64,000 nt of DNA. Source: Hyphomicrobiales bacterium. Lineage in GTDB: Bacteria; Pseudomonadota; Alphaproteobacteria; Rhizobiales; NORP267. Of the stretch, positions 9,681 through 19,705 are shown in pieces. Each line of letters opens with the position of its first letter. The stretch's first letter is position 1. Position numbers and translations under genes: made by a program. Below the pieces are notes generated by a model that saw only the letters and a program-made list of their open reading frames with translations, ran no database searches and was not told the origin of the DNA. The stretch is taken from the NCBI GenBank assembly GCA_021775855.1, contig JAJFGZ010000047.1, positions 1 to 64,000 of the forward strand, written 5' to 3'.

Positions 9681-10028
9681 TTAGCCGGTTCGCAATTTGA
9701 TCTTGTGCCCGACCTGCACAATCGACTCGATTGCCGGGATCAATTCCCCGCCAAGATCGGTCAGGGAATATTCTACCGACGGTGGAGAAGTCGGCTTGAC
9801 CTCCCGCAACACCACGCTTTTGCTTTCCAGCTCGCGTAATCGCGCCGTCAGGACTTTGGCCGATACCCCTGGAATATCGAGTTGCAACTCACTAAAACGA
9901 CGCGGGCCACCACTGAGACGCCATATAACATTGGGCGTCCAGGCCCCGCCCAAGACCGACATGCATTCTGTCAGCGGACACCCGTTGGGAAAGTCGGCAC
10001 TTTTGTTCTTTCTTATCGGCAAGGCCAT
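9681..10028 (-). CDS. HxlR family transcriptional regulator
   Basis: CPLTECMSVLGGAWTPNVIWRLSGGPRRFSELQLDIPGVSAKVLTARLRELE. Confidence 0.93.
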   Translation of the reverse strand: MALPIRKNKSADFPNGCPLTECMSVLGGAWTPNVIWRLSGGPRRFSELQLDIPGVSAKVLTARLRELESKSVVLREVKPTSPPSVEYSLTDLGGELIPAIESIVQVGHKIKLRTG

Positions 10029-10080
10029 GTGAGGTTCCTCGGATTCGTCGATCTGGTTTCGCGAATATATTAGTTACAAT

Positions 10081-10123
10081 AGGTTACCAGTCGGAAACCT
10101 TATAATTTACTAACTTAAAGTTA
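10081..10123. promoter_or_regulatory. Candidate HxlR operator(s) in the divergent HxlR/GST promoter region
   Basis: AGGTT-N10-AACCT inverted repeat at 10081-10100 and perfect palindrome TAACTT-A-AAGTTA at 10111-10123. Confidence 0.5.
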
Positions 10124-10211
10124 TTAGGTTTACAAGGGTTATCTTGATCGCTATTCCAAACGGCAACAAAAGCCAACTCAATTGGCCAAGTATCACAAAA
10201 CGAGGTTTTCC

Positions 10212-10823
10212 ATGAAACTCTATTACTCGCCCGGTGCCTGCTCCCTGGCTTCCCACATCGTGCTCAACGAGATCGACGCGGATTTCTCGATCGAACAGGT
10301 CGATACCGCAACCCAAAAAACAGCATCCGGCGCAGATTATGGCCGGATTAATTCAAAGGGCGTCGTCCCTGCGCTTGAACTCAAGGATGGTGAGGTCTTG
10401 ACCGAGGGAGCTGCTATTTTACAATGGATTGCAGAGCTAAAACCCGCGGCAAACCTAGCTGCAAAAGCCGGCACCTTGGCGCGGACGCGGGTCCAGGAGC
10501 ACCTGAACTATGTCGCCACCGAACTCCACAAGGCTTTTAGCCCGCTCTTCTCGTCGACTGCAACCGACGAGCAGAAAGACGCACAGAAACTGCTTGTCGC
10601 TAAGAAGCTGGATTACATGGACAGTGTATTGTCCGATGGTCGCGACTATCTTGTAGATAATCGGTTCAGTGTTGCCGACGCCTATCTGTTTGTCGTCGCA
10701 AACTGGTCGAATTTCACCGGAATCGATCTGAACCGCTGGTCACACGTGGCCAATTTCGTGAAGCGCGTGGCTGCGCGTGAGAAAGTCCAGGTTGCCTTAA
10801 AAGCCGAGGGCCTTTTAGGCTAA
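10212..10823 (+). CDS. Glutathione S-transferase, beta class-like
   Basis: MKLYYSPGACSLASHIVLNE, KGVVPALELKDGEVLTEGAAILQWIA, DYLVDNRFSVADAYLFVVANW. Confidence 0.93.
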   Translation: MKLYYSPGACSLASHIVLNEIDADFSIEQVDTATQKTASGADYGRINSKGVVPALELKDGEVLTEGAAILQWIAELKPAANLAAKAGTLARTRVQEHLNYVATELHKAFSPLFSSTATDEQKDAQKLLVAKKLDYMDSVLSDGRDYLVDNRFSVADAYLFVVANWSNFTGIDLNRWSHVANFVKRVAAREKVQVALKAEGLLG

Positions 10824-10906
10824 ATCCTCCGACCTCACGATTAGCGAGCAGCTGCACTAAATAGTGTGGCTGTTCCCTGGTTCTATTTCTTATAGGGACA
10901 ACCCTG

Positions 10907-11290
10907 ATGCCGGACACAATGAATTCAGACGTATCTGATGTCCTGACGAAGTATTTTGATGGCCTGTATCACAGCGACGTTGCCCGCCTGAAAGATGTCT
11001 TTCATCCAAAGGCGCACTATGTCTGCGCGACCAGCGGCACCCTTCAATATTTGACCATGGACGAATATTTCCCGGTCGTGGAGGCGCGAATATCCCCCCG
11101 TGAAAACGGCGAGATACGCCGGGATAAAATTGTTTCGATCGAGCGGACCGGGCCGTCTACAGCATTTGCCCATGTGGAATGTTCCATCGGTGCCAAACTG
11201 TTCAGCGATTTCCTGACGCTGATCCGTTTGGACGACAGATGGCAGATCATATCGAAGGTATTCCATTACGAACTGCTCGAAAGCCACTGA
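10907..11290 (+). CDS. NTF2/SnoaL-like (putative lumazine-binding type) protein
   Basis: Fold signature VLTKYFDGLYHSDVARLKDVFHPKAHY ... FLTLIRLDDRWQIISKVFHYE. Confidence 0.75.
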   Translation: MPDTMNSDVSDVLTKYFDGLYHSDVARLKDVFHPKAHYVCATSGTLQYLTMDEYFPVVEARISPRENGEIRRDKIVSIERTGPSTAFAHVECSIGAKLFSDFLTLIRLDDRWQIISKVFHYELLESH

Positions 11291-11332
11291 TATTTTTAAG
11301 AAATCATCATTTAGAAAAATCGGAAAGCAAAC

Positions 11333-11527
11333 ATGCCTTACGTGAATATCAAAATCACCCGTGACGGCGCAACGAAAGAACAGAAAGCCGAACTGATCAA
11401 GGGTGCCACGGACCTATTGGAGCGCGTGCTTAGCAAAGCCCCTGCCTCCACTTACGTGGTCATTGACGAAGTCGACCCTGAGAATTGGGGCGCCGGTGGT
11501 GTATCGGTAAAGGAATTAAGGAGATAG
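11333..11527 (+). CDS. 4-oxalocrotonate tautomerase family protein
   Basis: MPYVNIKITRDGATKEQKAELIKGATDLLERVL: catalytic Pro after initiator Met, 64 aa. Confidence 0.92.
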   Translation: MPYVNIKITRDGATKEQKAELIKGATDLLERVLSKAPASTYVVIDEVDPENWGAGGVSVKELRR

Positions 11528-11556
11528 CAATGTTGAAATTTGTAAAAACAGGCCGT

Positions 11557-12435
11557 TCAGGTCTTAGCCGCTTTCATGGCTTCAAAAACCTGGCTCTCGT
11601 TCAGGCCGCCGGTGCCTTGCTCATCAAGCAACTTGAAGGCCGCCTCGGCGGCCTCCCCAAATGCGGGGGCAAGACCAAGGCTCTTGGCAAGTGCCACCCC
11701 GTACCGTGCATCTTTGGCGCGCAATGCGCCTGAAAAAATAATGTTTTCGCCATGGTCGTTCGCGACCATGCGCGGAACATTGCGGATCACCTGCGGGCTC
11801 GCTGACTGGCCGGCTAACAGGGTCTCTGCGACCTGGGTGAGATCAAGCCCTGCCCTCTCGGCAATCTGCAGACCCTCGGCGGCGGCGGCGACCTGCACCG
11901 CCCCCATCATGTTGATCATGAGCTTGTAGGCAGTCCCGGTACCGGGGCCGCCGAAATGCACCATCGCGTTCGATATGGGATTGAGAAACGGTGCCGCTGC
12001 ATCCAGATCATCTGGTTGTGCGCCGACAAGCAGCATCAATTCCCCGGCGGCCGCCTGGTCGGGCAACCCCATGACAGGGCAATCAATAGGTCGGAACCCC
12101 GCGTTGCGTGCTTTTTTGGCAAAACCCAATGCATGATCATGTGAAATGGTCGAGCATTCGATGGCAAAGCAGGATGGTGCTACATTCGCCGATAGCGCAC
12201 CATCCGCCCCGTACCAAGCGGCTTCGGCTGCCTGATCATCGGCGACAATCGCAAATATCGCTTCCGCGCCATTGGCGGCTTCCAACGGTGTGTCGGCAAC
12301 CCGGACTGCGCCGCCGAGCGCCTCTGCCCTGGCGCGGGTACGGTTCCAGACGGTTACCTCGTGTCCGGCATTGGCGAGGCGCAGCGCAATGCCGCGCCCC
12401 ATTTTACCAATCCCGAGGAAGCCGACTTTTGCCAT
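11557..12435 (-). CDS. NAD(P)-dependent oxidoreductase, 3-hydroxyisobutyrate dehydrogenase family
   Basis: VGFLGIGKMGRGIALRLANAGHEVTVWNRT; DCPVMGLPDQAAAGELMLLVG; GPGTGTAYKLMINMM. Confidence 0.92.
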   Translation of the reverse strand: MAKVGFLGIGKMGRGIALRLANAGHEVTVWNRTRARAEALGGAVRVADTPLEAANGAEAIFAIVADDQAAEAAWYGADGALSANVAPSCFAIECSTISHDHALGFAKKARNAGFRPIDCPVMGLPDQAAAGELMLLVGAQPDDLDAAAPFLNPISNAMVHFGGPGTGTAYKLMINMMGAVQVAAAAEGLQIAERAGLDLTQVAETLLAGQSASPQVIRNVPRMVANDHGENIIFSGALRAKDARYGVALAKSLGLAPAFGEAAEAAFKLLDEQGTGGLNESQVFEAMKAAKT

Positions 12436-12454
12436 TCGCTGAAGATCCCGGACC

Positions 12455-13531
<1,077 letters not shown>

Positions 13532-14056
13532 TTAATCGTCGAATATGCCCTTCGGTCCGCGAGACAACGCGGCGATCCCCGTCCGCGCCACCTCGACCAG
13601 ACCGAGCGGCTCCATCAGTGCAACAAACTGATTGATCTTGCTTGTGCGTCCAGTGATTTCAAACACGAAATGATTGACGGTCGCATCTATTACAGTAGCA
13701 CGGAAAGCGTCGGCAAGGCGCAAGGCCTCGACCCGCGCATCGCCGGCTCCCGCCACCTTGATCAAAGCCAGCTCGCGCTCCAGCGGTCGTTCGGTGTTGC
13801 TGAGATCGCGCACCTTGTGCACCGGAACCAGACGCTCGAACTGCGCCCGGATTTGTGTCAGCACCATCGGAGTGGCGGATGAGACAACCGTGATCCGCGA
13901 GACGTGTTTTTCATGTTCCGTCTCTGAAACGGTCAAACTATCGATATTGTAGCCCCGGCTGGAAAACAGCCCGATGACCCGCGCAAGGACCCCCGGTTCG
14001 TTATCGACCAACACCGAAAAGGTATGACTTACAATCGCTTCTTCTGGCTCACTCAT
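13532..14056 (-). CDS. ilvN: Acetolactate synthase small subunit
   Basis: ACT domain HTFSVLVDNEPGVLARVIGLFSSRGYNIDSLTV. Confidence 0.97.
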   Translation of the reverse strand: MSEPEEAIVSHTFSVLVDNEPGVLARVIGLFSSRGYNIDSLTVSETEHEKHVSRITVVSSATPMVLTQIRAQFERLVPVHKVRDLSNTERPLERELALIKVAGAGDARVEALRLADAFRATVIDATVNHFVFEITGRTSKINQFVALMEPLGLVEVARTGIAALSRGPKGIFDD

Positions 14057-14110
14057 ATCTGCCTGTATCCAATTCTCAACGGCATTTGCTCAATAATGGC
14101 TTGGCACCGA

Positions 14111-15883
14111 TTAGACAAGGACCTTGCCTTCATCCGAAATTGCCGATCCGACATCGTCGTCACTGACTTCTTCTCCGAGCAACATCTTGTTGTGCGGCTG
14201 GCCGGATGGGATCATCGGGAAACAATTTGCGAGATTGGCGACCCTGCAATCGAACAGAACCGGCATATCCACCTCGATCATTTCCTTGATCGCCTCATCG
14301 AGATCATCGGGTTTCTCAACCCGGATCCCACGCGCCCCATAGGCCTCCGCCAGCTTCACGAAATCGGGCAGGGATTCCATATAGGTTTCCGACAACCGGT
14401 TGCCATGTAGCAATTGCTGCCACTGACGCACCATCCCCATATACTGATTGTTCAAAATGAAAATCTTGACCGGCAATTTGTGTTGAACGGCGGTGGAAAG
14501 TTCCTGCATATTCATCAGGATCGAGGCGTCGCCTGCAATATCCACCACCAATGCATCCGGGTGCGCCATCTGCACGCCGATCGCCGCCGGCATACCATAG
14601 CCCATGGTGCCAAGCCCGCCTGACGTCATCCAGTGGTTCGGCTCGTCGAAGTGGAAAAACTGCGCTGCCCACATCTGATGCTGGCCAACTTCCGTGGTCA
14701 CAAATGTCTCCCGGCCCTTGCAATTCTCATAAAGCCGCTGGATCGCATATTGCGGCATGATGACGTCTTTGTTCGGCTTGAATTTCAGACAATCGCGCGC
14801 GCGCCACTCATCGATTTCGGACCACCAGACTTTGGATGCGGCCTTGTCCGGCATATGCGCCCGGTCGCGCCATATCCGAAGAAAATCTTCAAGCACATGG
14901 GCCACGTCGCCAACAATCGGTAGATCAACCTGGATATTTTTGTTGATCGATGAAGCGTCGATATCAACGTGGATTTTCTTTGAATTCGGGGAAAACGCAT
15001 CCACTCTCCCGGTAATCCGGTCGTCAAACCGCGCGCCGATACAAAACATCAAGTCGCACTCGTACATCGCCATGTTGGCTTCATACGTGCCGTGCATGCC
15101 GAGCATGCCGAGCCATTGTTTGTCAGATGCCGGATACGCACCGAGCCCCATCAGCGTCGAGGTAATAGGGTGGCCAGTCAATTGAACCAGTTCGCGCAGC
15201 AAATGGCTCGCTTCCGGCCCCGAATTGATAACCCCGCCACCAGTATAAAATAACGGCTTTTTAGCATCCGCGAGCATATCGACGGCCTGGCGGATCGCCT
15301 CCATATCGCCCTTGACCTTTGGGTGGTAGGTATTGTGGCGGATTTTGTGGGGTCCGACATAGTTACCCATCGCGAACTGGACGTCCTTCGGGATGTCGAC
15401 GACCACCGGCCCGGGCCGTCCGTTTGTCGCAACATAGAAAGCTTCATGGATGATCCGGGCCAGATCATTGACATCTCGCACCAGCCAATTGTGCTTTGTG
15501 CATTGGCGGGTAATCCCAACGGTGTCGCATTCCTGAAACGCGTCATTGCCGATCAGTTGCGTAGCGACCTGCCCGGTCAGGCAGACAAGGGGAATGGAAT
15601 CCATCATCGCGTCGGCCAAAGCCGTCACCATATTGGTCGCGCCGGGTCCTGATGTAACGAGCACGACACCGGGTTTCCCGGTCGAGCGGGCATAGCCTTC
15701 GGCGGCATGGCCTGCACCCTGCTCGTGGCGTACAAGCACGTGCTTGACCTTGTCCTGCTGTACAATTTCGTCATAAATCGGTAGCACCGCGCCACCCGGA
15801 TATCCGAATAAATGTTCAACATTCTGGTCGGCCAACGCCCGCAAGACAATCTGTGCCCCGTTCAGCGGTTCACCCGTGCTCAT
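14111..15883 (-). CDS. ilvB: Acetolactate synthase large subunit
   Basis: GYPGGAVLPIYDEI, HEQGAGHAAEGYARSTGKPGVVLVTSGPGATN, GDASILMNMQELSTA; likely start MSTGEPLNGAQ at 15883 (ORF track extends to 15970). Confidence 0.97.
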   Translation of the reverse strand: MSTGEPLNGAQIVLRALADQNVEHLFGYPGGAVLPIYDEIVQQDKVKHVLVRHEQGAGHAAEGYARSTGKPGVVLVTSGPGATNMVTALADAMMDSIPLVCLTGQVATQLIGNDAFQECDTVGITRQCTKHNWLVRDVNDLARIIHEAFYVATNGRPGPVVVDIPKDVQFAMGNYVGPHKIRHNTYHPKVKGDMEAIRQAVDMLADAKKPLFYTGGGVINSGPEASHLLRELVQLTGHPITSTLMGLGAYPASDKQWLGMLGMHGTYEANMAMYECDLMFCIGARFDDRITGRVDAFSPNSKKIHVDIDASSINKNIQVDLPIVGDVAHVLEDFLRIWRDRAHMPDKAASKVWWSEIDEWRARDCLKFKPNKDVIMPQYAIQRLYENCKGRETFVTTEVGQHQMWAAQFFHFDEPNHWMTSGGLGTMGYGMPAAIGVQMAHPDALVVDIAGDASILMNMQELSTAVQHKLPVKIFILNNQYMGMVRQWQQLLHGNRLSETYMESLPDFVKLAEAYGARGIRVEKPDDLDEAIKEMIEVDMPVLFDCRVANLANCFPMIPSGQPHNKMLLGEEVSDDDVGSAISDEGKVLV

Positions 15884-15971
15884 GTCCAAAGCTCCATATC
15901 TGCAACCGCATTTTTCAATCCGGTCTTTTATTCCATTCGGCGCAAATTGCACCCGATCGTAAACAGGCAAT

Positions 15972-15996
15972 AAAAAAGGGCCTCTGGAGGCCCTTT
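15972..15996 (-). terminator. Intrinsic terminator/attenuator in the ilvB leader
   Basis: Minus strand AAAGGGCCTCCAGAGGCCCTTTTTTATTG: perfect stem and U tract, about 90 nt upstream of the ilvB ATG. Confidence 0.88.
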
Positions 15997-16018
15997 GCGC
16001 ATCACCATTCGTGTCAGC

Positions 16019-16075
16019 TTAACTGCTGGACACGGCGATGCGCCTTCTAAGAATTACCACGAGCATATTGTACAT
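16019..16075 (-). CDS. ilvB leader peptide MYNMLVVILRRRIAVSSS (18 aa)
   Basis: Minus-strand ATG TAC AAT ATG CTC GTG GTA ATT CTT AGA AGG CGC ATC GCC GTG TCC AGC AGT TAA; Leu-Val-Val-Ile-Leu run located between a promoter and the ilvB terminator hairpin. Confidence 0.82.
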   Translation of the reverse strand: MYNMLVVILRRRIAVSSS

Positions 16076-16109
16076 GTGTCAGAATTCCATTCTGCTTGTT
16101 TCGCGGTGC

Positions 16110-16138
16110 ACATTAGACAGACAGGAATTTGCGGTCAA
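16110..16138 (-). promoter_or_regulatory. Sigma70-type promoter of the ilvBNC leader transcript
   Basis: Minus strand TTGACC (16138-16133) - 17 bp - TAATGT (16115-16110), 34 nt upstream of the leader-peptide ATG. Confidence 0.65.
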
Positions 16139-16164
16139 GCAATTATCGGTTTCGGTTTCCGCCG

Positions 16165-17043
16165 TCATATATCCTGCACGCCCCATCCTGACATCTGGTG
16201 GCGGAACCACGTCATTTGCCGTTTGGCATATTGCCGGGTCTGGGCCTTAGCCCGGTCGATAGCCACCTCACGCGACACTTCGCCCTTGAGCATGGCGATA
16301 AAATGGGGCACCCCAAGCGCCTTCATTGCAGGAAGCGACGGGTCAAGGTCCTGCGCCATAAGCTTCTCGACCTCTTTAAGTGCGCCTGCTGCGATCATGG
16401 CTTCCAGCCGACGATCAATCCGCGCATAGAGGCGGCCGCGCTCCGGCATCAAAATTCGGGCGTCACACCGGCCCAGCGCCAACAACGCCGGTTCGGATGG
16501 CTCTCTTTGCCATTCAAGAAGGGAACGCCCGGTTGTCTCCAATACAACAAGGGCTCGCACAATCCGTTGCCCGTCGCCTGGCTGCAATTGCGCTGCCATG
16601 GCTGAATCGCGCTCTGAAAGGATTGCATGAAGTGATTCAGGTCCCTCGACTTTTTGCCGCTCCCGCCATGCCGTCTGCACGTCCGACGGGATATCCGGGA
16701 TAGCCGCAAGCCCTTCGGTCAGGGCCTTGAAATAGAGGCCTGTACCGCCAACAACGATTGGCAGTTTGCGCACCTCCCTGATCGCTTGCAGAACCCGCGA
16801 TACATCGCTGATCCAGGCACCCACAGAGTAACGCGTACTGGCTGAAACGGTTCCGTAGAGTTCGTGACGCACTGCATCTAAATCGCTGCCGTTGGGGCGC
16901 GCAGTCAGAATATTCAGGTCCTGATAAACCTGCATTGAATCAGCATTGATGATGACGCCACCATGCTCGCGCCCAAGCTGAATTGCCAATGCCGACTTGC
17001 CGCTCGCGGTCGGTCCTGCAATAAGGATCGCGCTTAATTCCAT
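16165..17043 (-). CDS. miaA: tRNA dimethylallyltransferase
   Basis: ILIAGPTASGKSALAIQLGREHGGVIINADSMQVYQDLNILTARP; VGGTGLYFKALTEGL. Confidence 0.97.
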   Translation of the reverse strand: MELSAILIAGPTASGKSALAIQLGREHGGVIINADSMQVYQDLNILTARPNGSDLDAVRHELYGTVSASTRYSVGAWISDVSRVLQAIREVRKLPIVVGGTGLYFKALTEGLAAIPDIPSDVQTAWRERQKVEGPESLHAILSERDSAMAAQLQPGDGQRIVRALVVLETTGRSLLEWQREPSEPALLALGRCDARILMPERGRLYARIDRRLEAMIAAGALKEVEKLMAQDLDPSLPAMKALGVPHFIAMLKGEVSREVAIDRAKAQTRQYAKRQMTWFRHQMSGWGVQDI

Positions 17044-17072
17044 TCTTGCCAACCTGCTCCGGCCATCGAGAT

Positions 17073-17963
17073 ATGTCGCACGTTCTGATCCTGATTTCCA
17101 ACCCCGATGCTCCCGCGCTGGATCAAGCCCGGGTCGAGGAAATCACGAGCAATATTTCGCCCGGCACGCCCCCATGTTGGCTCGCGCCTGAAATTGCCTG
17201 TGAAATACAGTTTGATGCAAACCTGATTTCGACCAAGACCGTCGCGCAAGTGGCGCATACTGCACGCGGTTCCGGGCTCTTCGACATTGCGATCCTCCCC
17301 GTCAAAAGTCGGCGGAAACGCCTCCTGATCGCCGACATGGATTCAACCATGATCGAACAGGAATGTATCGACGAGATCGGCGACACGCTTGGCATCAAAG
17401 ACAGGATCGCGGCCATCACGGAAAAAGCCATGAACGGCGAAATCCCGTTTGAAGACGCTTTGCGAGAACGTGTCGCGCTTTTGGCCGGAGTGTCGCGGAA
17501 TGATATCGCGCACATCATCGCGGAGCGCTTGACCTATACCCCGGGAGGCCGGCAACTGGTTGCAACCATGTCAGCGAATGGCGCCCGCTGTGCCCTCGTA
17601 TCGGGCGGATTTACACCCTTCACCAGTGTCGTGGCCGAGCGCCTCGGGTTTCACGAAAACCAGGCCAACGAGTTGGAATTCTCGGATGAGAAACTGACCG
17701 GGCGCCTGATCGGTCCGATTTTGGGAGCAAGCGCCAAGAAGCAGGCGCTTTTGGACTTCTCAGCCAGCATTGGTGGCCCTGGGGCAGCGCTCGCGGTCGG
17801 CGACGGTGCCAACGATCTAGCGATGATCAGGTCGGCAGGACTGGGTGTCGCCTTTCGTGCCAAACCCGTCGTCGCGCAAGACGCGCATGTCAAAATCACC
17901 CATGGTGATCTGACCGCGCTTCTTTACCTGCAGGGCTACCGGGATAGCGAGTTTACCGACTGA
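17073..17963 (+). CDS. serB: Phosphoserine phosphatase
   Basis: LLIADMDSTMIEQECIDEIGD, LVSGGFTPFT, VGDGANDLAMI; likely start MSHVLILISNPD at 17073. Confidence 0.96.
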   Translation: MSHVLILISNPDAPALDQARVEEITSNISPGTPPCWLAPEIACEIQFDANLISTKTVAQVAHTARGSGLFDIAILPVKSRRKRLLIADMDSTMIEQECIDEIGDTLGIKDRIAAITEKAMNGEIPFEDALRERVALLAGVSRNDIAHIIAERLTYTPGGRQLVATMSANGARCALVSGGFTPFTSVVAERLGFHENQANELEFSDEKLTGRLIGPILGASAKKQALLDFSASIGGPGAALAVGDGANDLAMIRSAGLGVAFRAKPVVAQDAHVKITHGDLTALLYLQGYRDSEFTD

Positions 17964-17980
17964 AAATTTTCTACAGCGGT

Positions 17981-19486
17981 CTATTGGGTCTCTATCCGAA
18001 CCGCTACAAACCGCATATCGCCAACACCGTTGGAGAGCAGCAGCAATGCCGATCGGCGTCCTTCGTCCCCAAGCGTCTCGACCCGGCCCACGATCTGCGC
18101 TGGCGTAGTCACTTCCAGTTGCGACACTTCGACGATCACGGTACCGGCGACGATACCTTTGTCAGCCGCGGTGCTGGAGGGATCGACGTTGGTGACGACA
18201 ACACCGTTGATATCCTCGCCTAATTCATATTCCTGACGCAACTCGTCGGACATAAGGCTCAGCTCAAGCCCGAGAATAGTCACACTTTCAGGTTCGTCGA
18301 CAGGGGTATCTTCCTCTTCGTCCTGCGACCCATTTCCGTTCGCAGCCAATTCGACGTCGCTGGTCTCGAGCCGGCCGATCTCGATGTTGAACGCGATTTC
18401 GGTGCCGTCACGGAGCACAACAACGTCGACCAATTGGCCAGGCGCGGTAGCAGCGACAATCTTTGGCAGATCGCGCATTTCCGGCACGTCCTCGCCATTG
18501 AAAGTGATGATGACATCCCCCGCCTCCAGGCCGGAACCCGCAGCGGGACCTTCCGGATTGACGCCGGCAACCAGCGCGCCACGCGCGTCGGGCATGCCAA
18601 GTGAATCAGCGATCTCTTCGCTGACCTGCTGGATCCGCACACCCAGCCACCCGCGCCGGGTCTCGCCGAATTCAATCAATTGTTTGGCAACGCTTTCGGC
18701 AAGTTTCGAGGGAACCGAGAAACCGATCCCCACGGACCCGCCGGTGGGTGAGAAAATAGCGGTGTTGATCCCAACGACTTCGCCCTGATAATTAAACAGC
18801 GGGCCGCCGGAATTGCCGCGGTTGATCGCGGCGTCGGTCTGGATAAAATCATCATACGGGCCGGAATTAATGTTGCGGTTTCGTGCCGATACAATCCCGA
18901 CCGAGACCGAACCGCCGAGACCAAAGGGATTGCCGATCGCCATGACCCAGTCGCCGACCCGAAGTGTATCGGAATCGCCAAACGACACAAATGGCAGGGG
19001 CCCTTCGGGCGTAACACGCAACACCGCGATATCGGTTTTGGTGTCGCGACCAACTACTTCTGCAACCAATTGGGTGCCGTCACTGAGATTAATGGTAATT
19101 TCGTCGGCATCCGCGATCACGTGGTTATTGGTTACAATCATGCCGTCGGCAGAAACAATAAATCCCGAACCGAGCGATTGGACTTGCCGCGGTTGATCAC
19201 CCTGAGGCTCCTGGCGATCAAAAAACTCATCGAAAAATTCTCTGAACGGGGAGCCCTCCGGCACCTGCGGCATTTCGATGCCACCTGACCCGCTGACGGA
19301 TTGAGACGTTGAAATGTTGACAACGGCTCCGAGAAGCCCTTCGGCTAGATCAGCAACCGATTCCGGTTCCTGAGCCTGAACAGTACCGCCGGTCATGGCC
19401 ACCAAAGTCGCAAACAATGTCACGATCAACGCCCATGCAGGTACGAACTTTACTTTGAATTTTTCATTTTGCATGGTTTTCACCAC
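17981..19486 (-). CDS. degP: Do/DegP-like periplasmic serine protease with two PDZ domains
   Basis: SLGSGFIVSADGMIVTNNHVI, TKTDIAVLRV, FIQTDAAINRGNSGGPLFNYQGEVVGIN; start may be MQNEKFKV at 19474. Confidence 0.96.
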   Translation of the reverse strand: MVKTMQNEKFKVKFVPAWALIVTLFATLVAMTGGTVQAQEPESVADLAEGLLGAVVNISTSQSVSGSGGIEMPQVPEGSPFREFFDEFFDRQEPQGDQPRQVQSLGSGFIVSADGMIVTNNHVIADADEITINLSDGTQLVAEVVGRDTKTDIAVLRVTPEGPLPFVSFGDSDTLRVGDWVMAIGNPFGLGGSVSVGIVSARNRNINSGPYDDFIQTDAAINRGNSGGPLFNYQGEVVGINTAIFSPTGGSVGIGFSVPSKLAESVAKQLIEFGETRRGWLGVRIQQVSEEIADSLGMPDARGALVAGVNPEGPAAGSGLEAGDVIITFNGEDVPEMRDLPKIVAATAPGQLVDVVVLRDGTEIAFNIEIGRLETSDVELAANGNGSQDEEEDTPVDEPESVTILGLELSLMSDELRQEYELGEDINGVVVTNVDPSSTAADKGIVAGTVIVEVSQLEVTTPAQIVGRVETLGDEGRRSALLLLSNGVGDMRFVAVRIETQ

Positions 19487-19519
19487 TCCCTGAACGATTG
19501 TATCCGGCCAAATTCGGGC

Positions 19520-19705
19520 CTATCCCCGCACCAGCCAGACAACCATAACCCCGACGCCCATGACCACGACTCCGGACAATCGCAGTCGGGATATCGGCAT
19601 TTCCTTCAAAGATTCGAGCATTTTCATGATCGAAACCGGAAAGACCGCATAGAGCATCCCTTCTATGACAAGCACAAGACCGAGCGCTGCCAGGAAATCT
19701 GTCAT
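19520..19705 (-). CDS. DUF2065 family small membrane protein
   Basis: MTDFLAALGLVLVIEGMLYAVFPVSIMKMLESLKEMPISRLRLSGVVVMGVGVMVVWLVRG between hflC and degP; overlaps the hflC stop. Confidence 0.9.
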   Translation of the reverse strand: MTDFLAALGLVLVIEGMLYAVFPVSIMKMLESLKEMPISRLRLSGVVVMGVGVMVVWLVRG

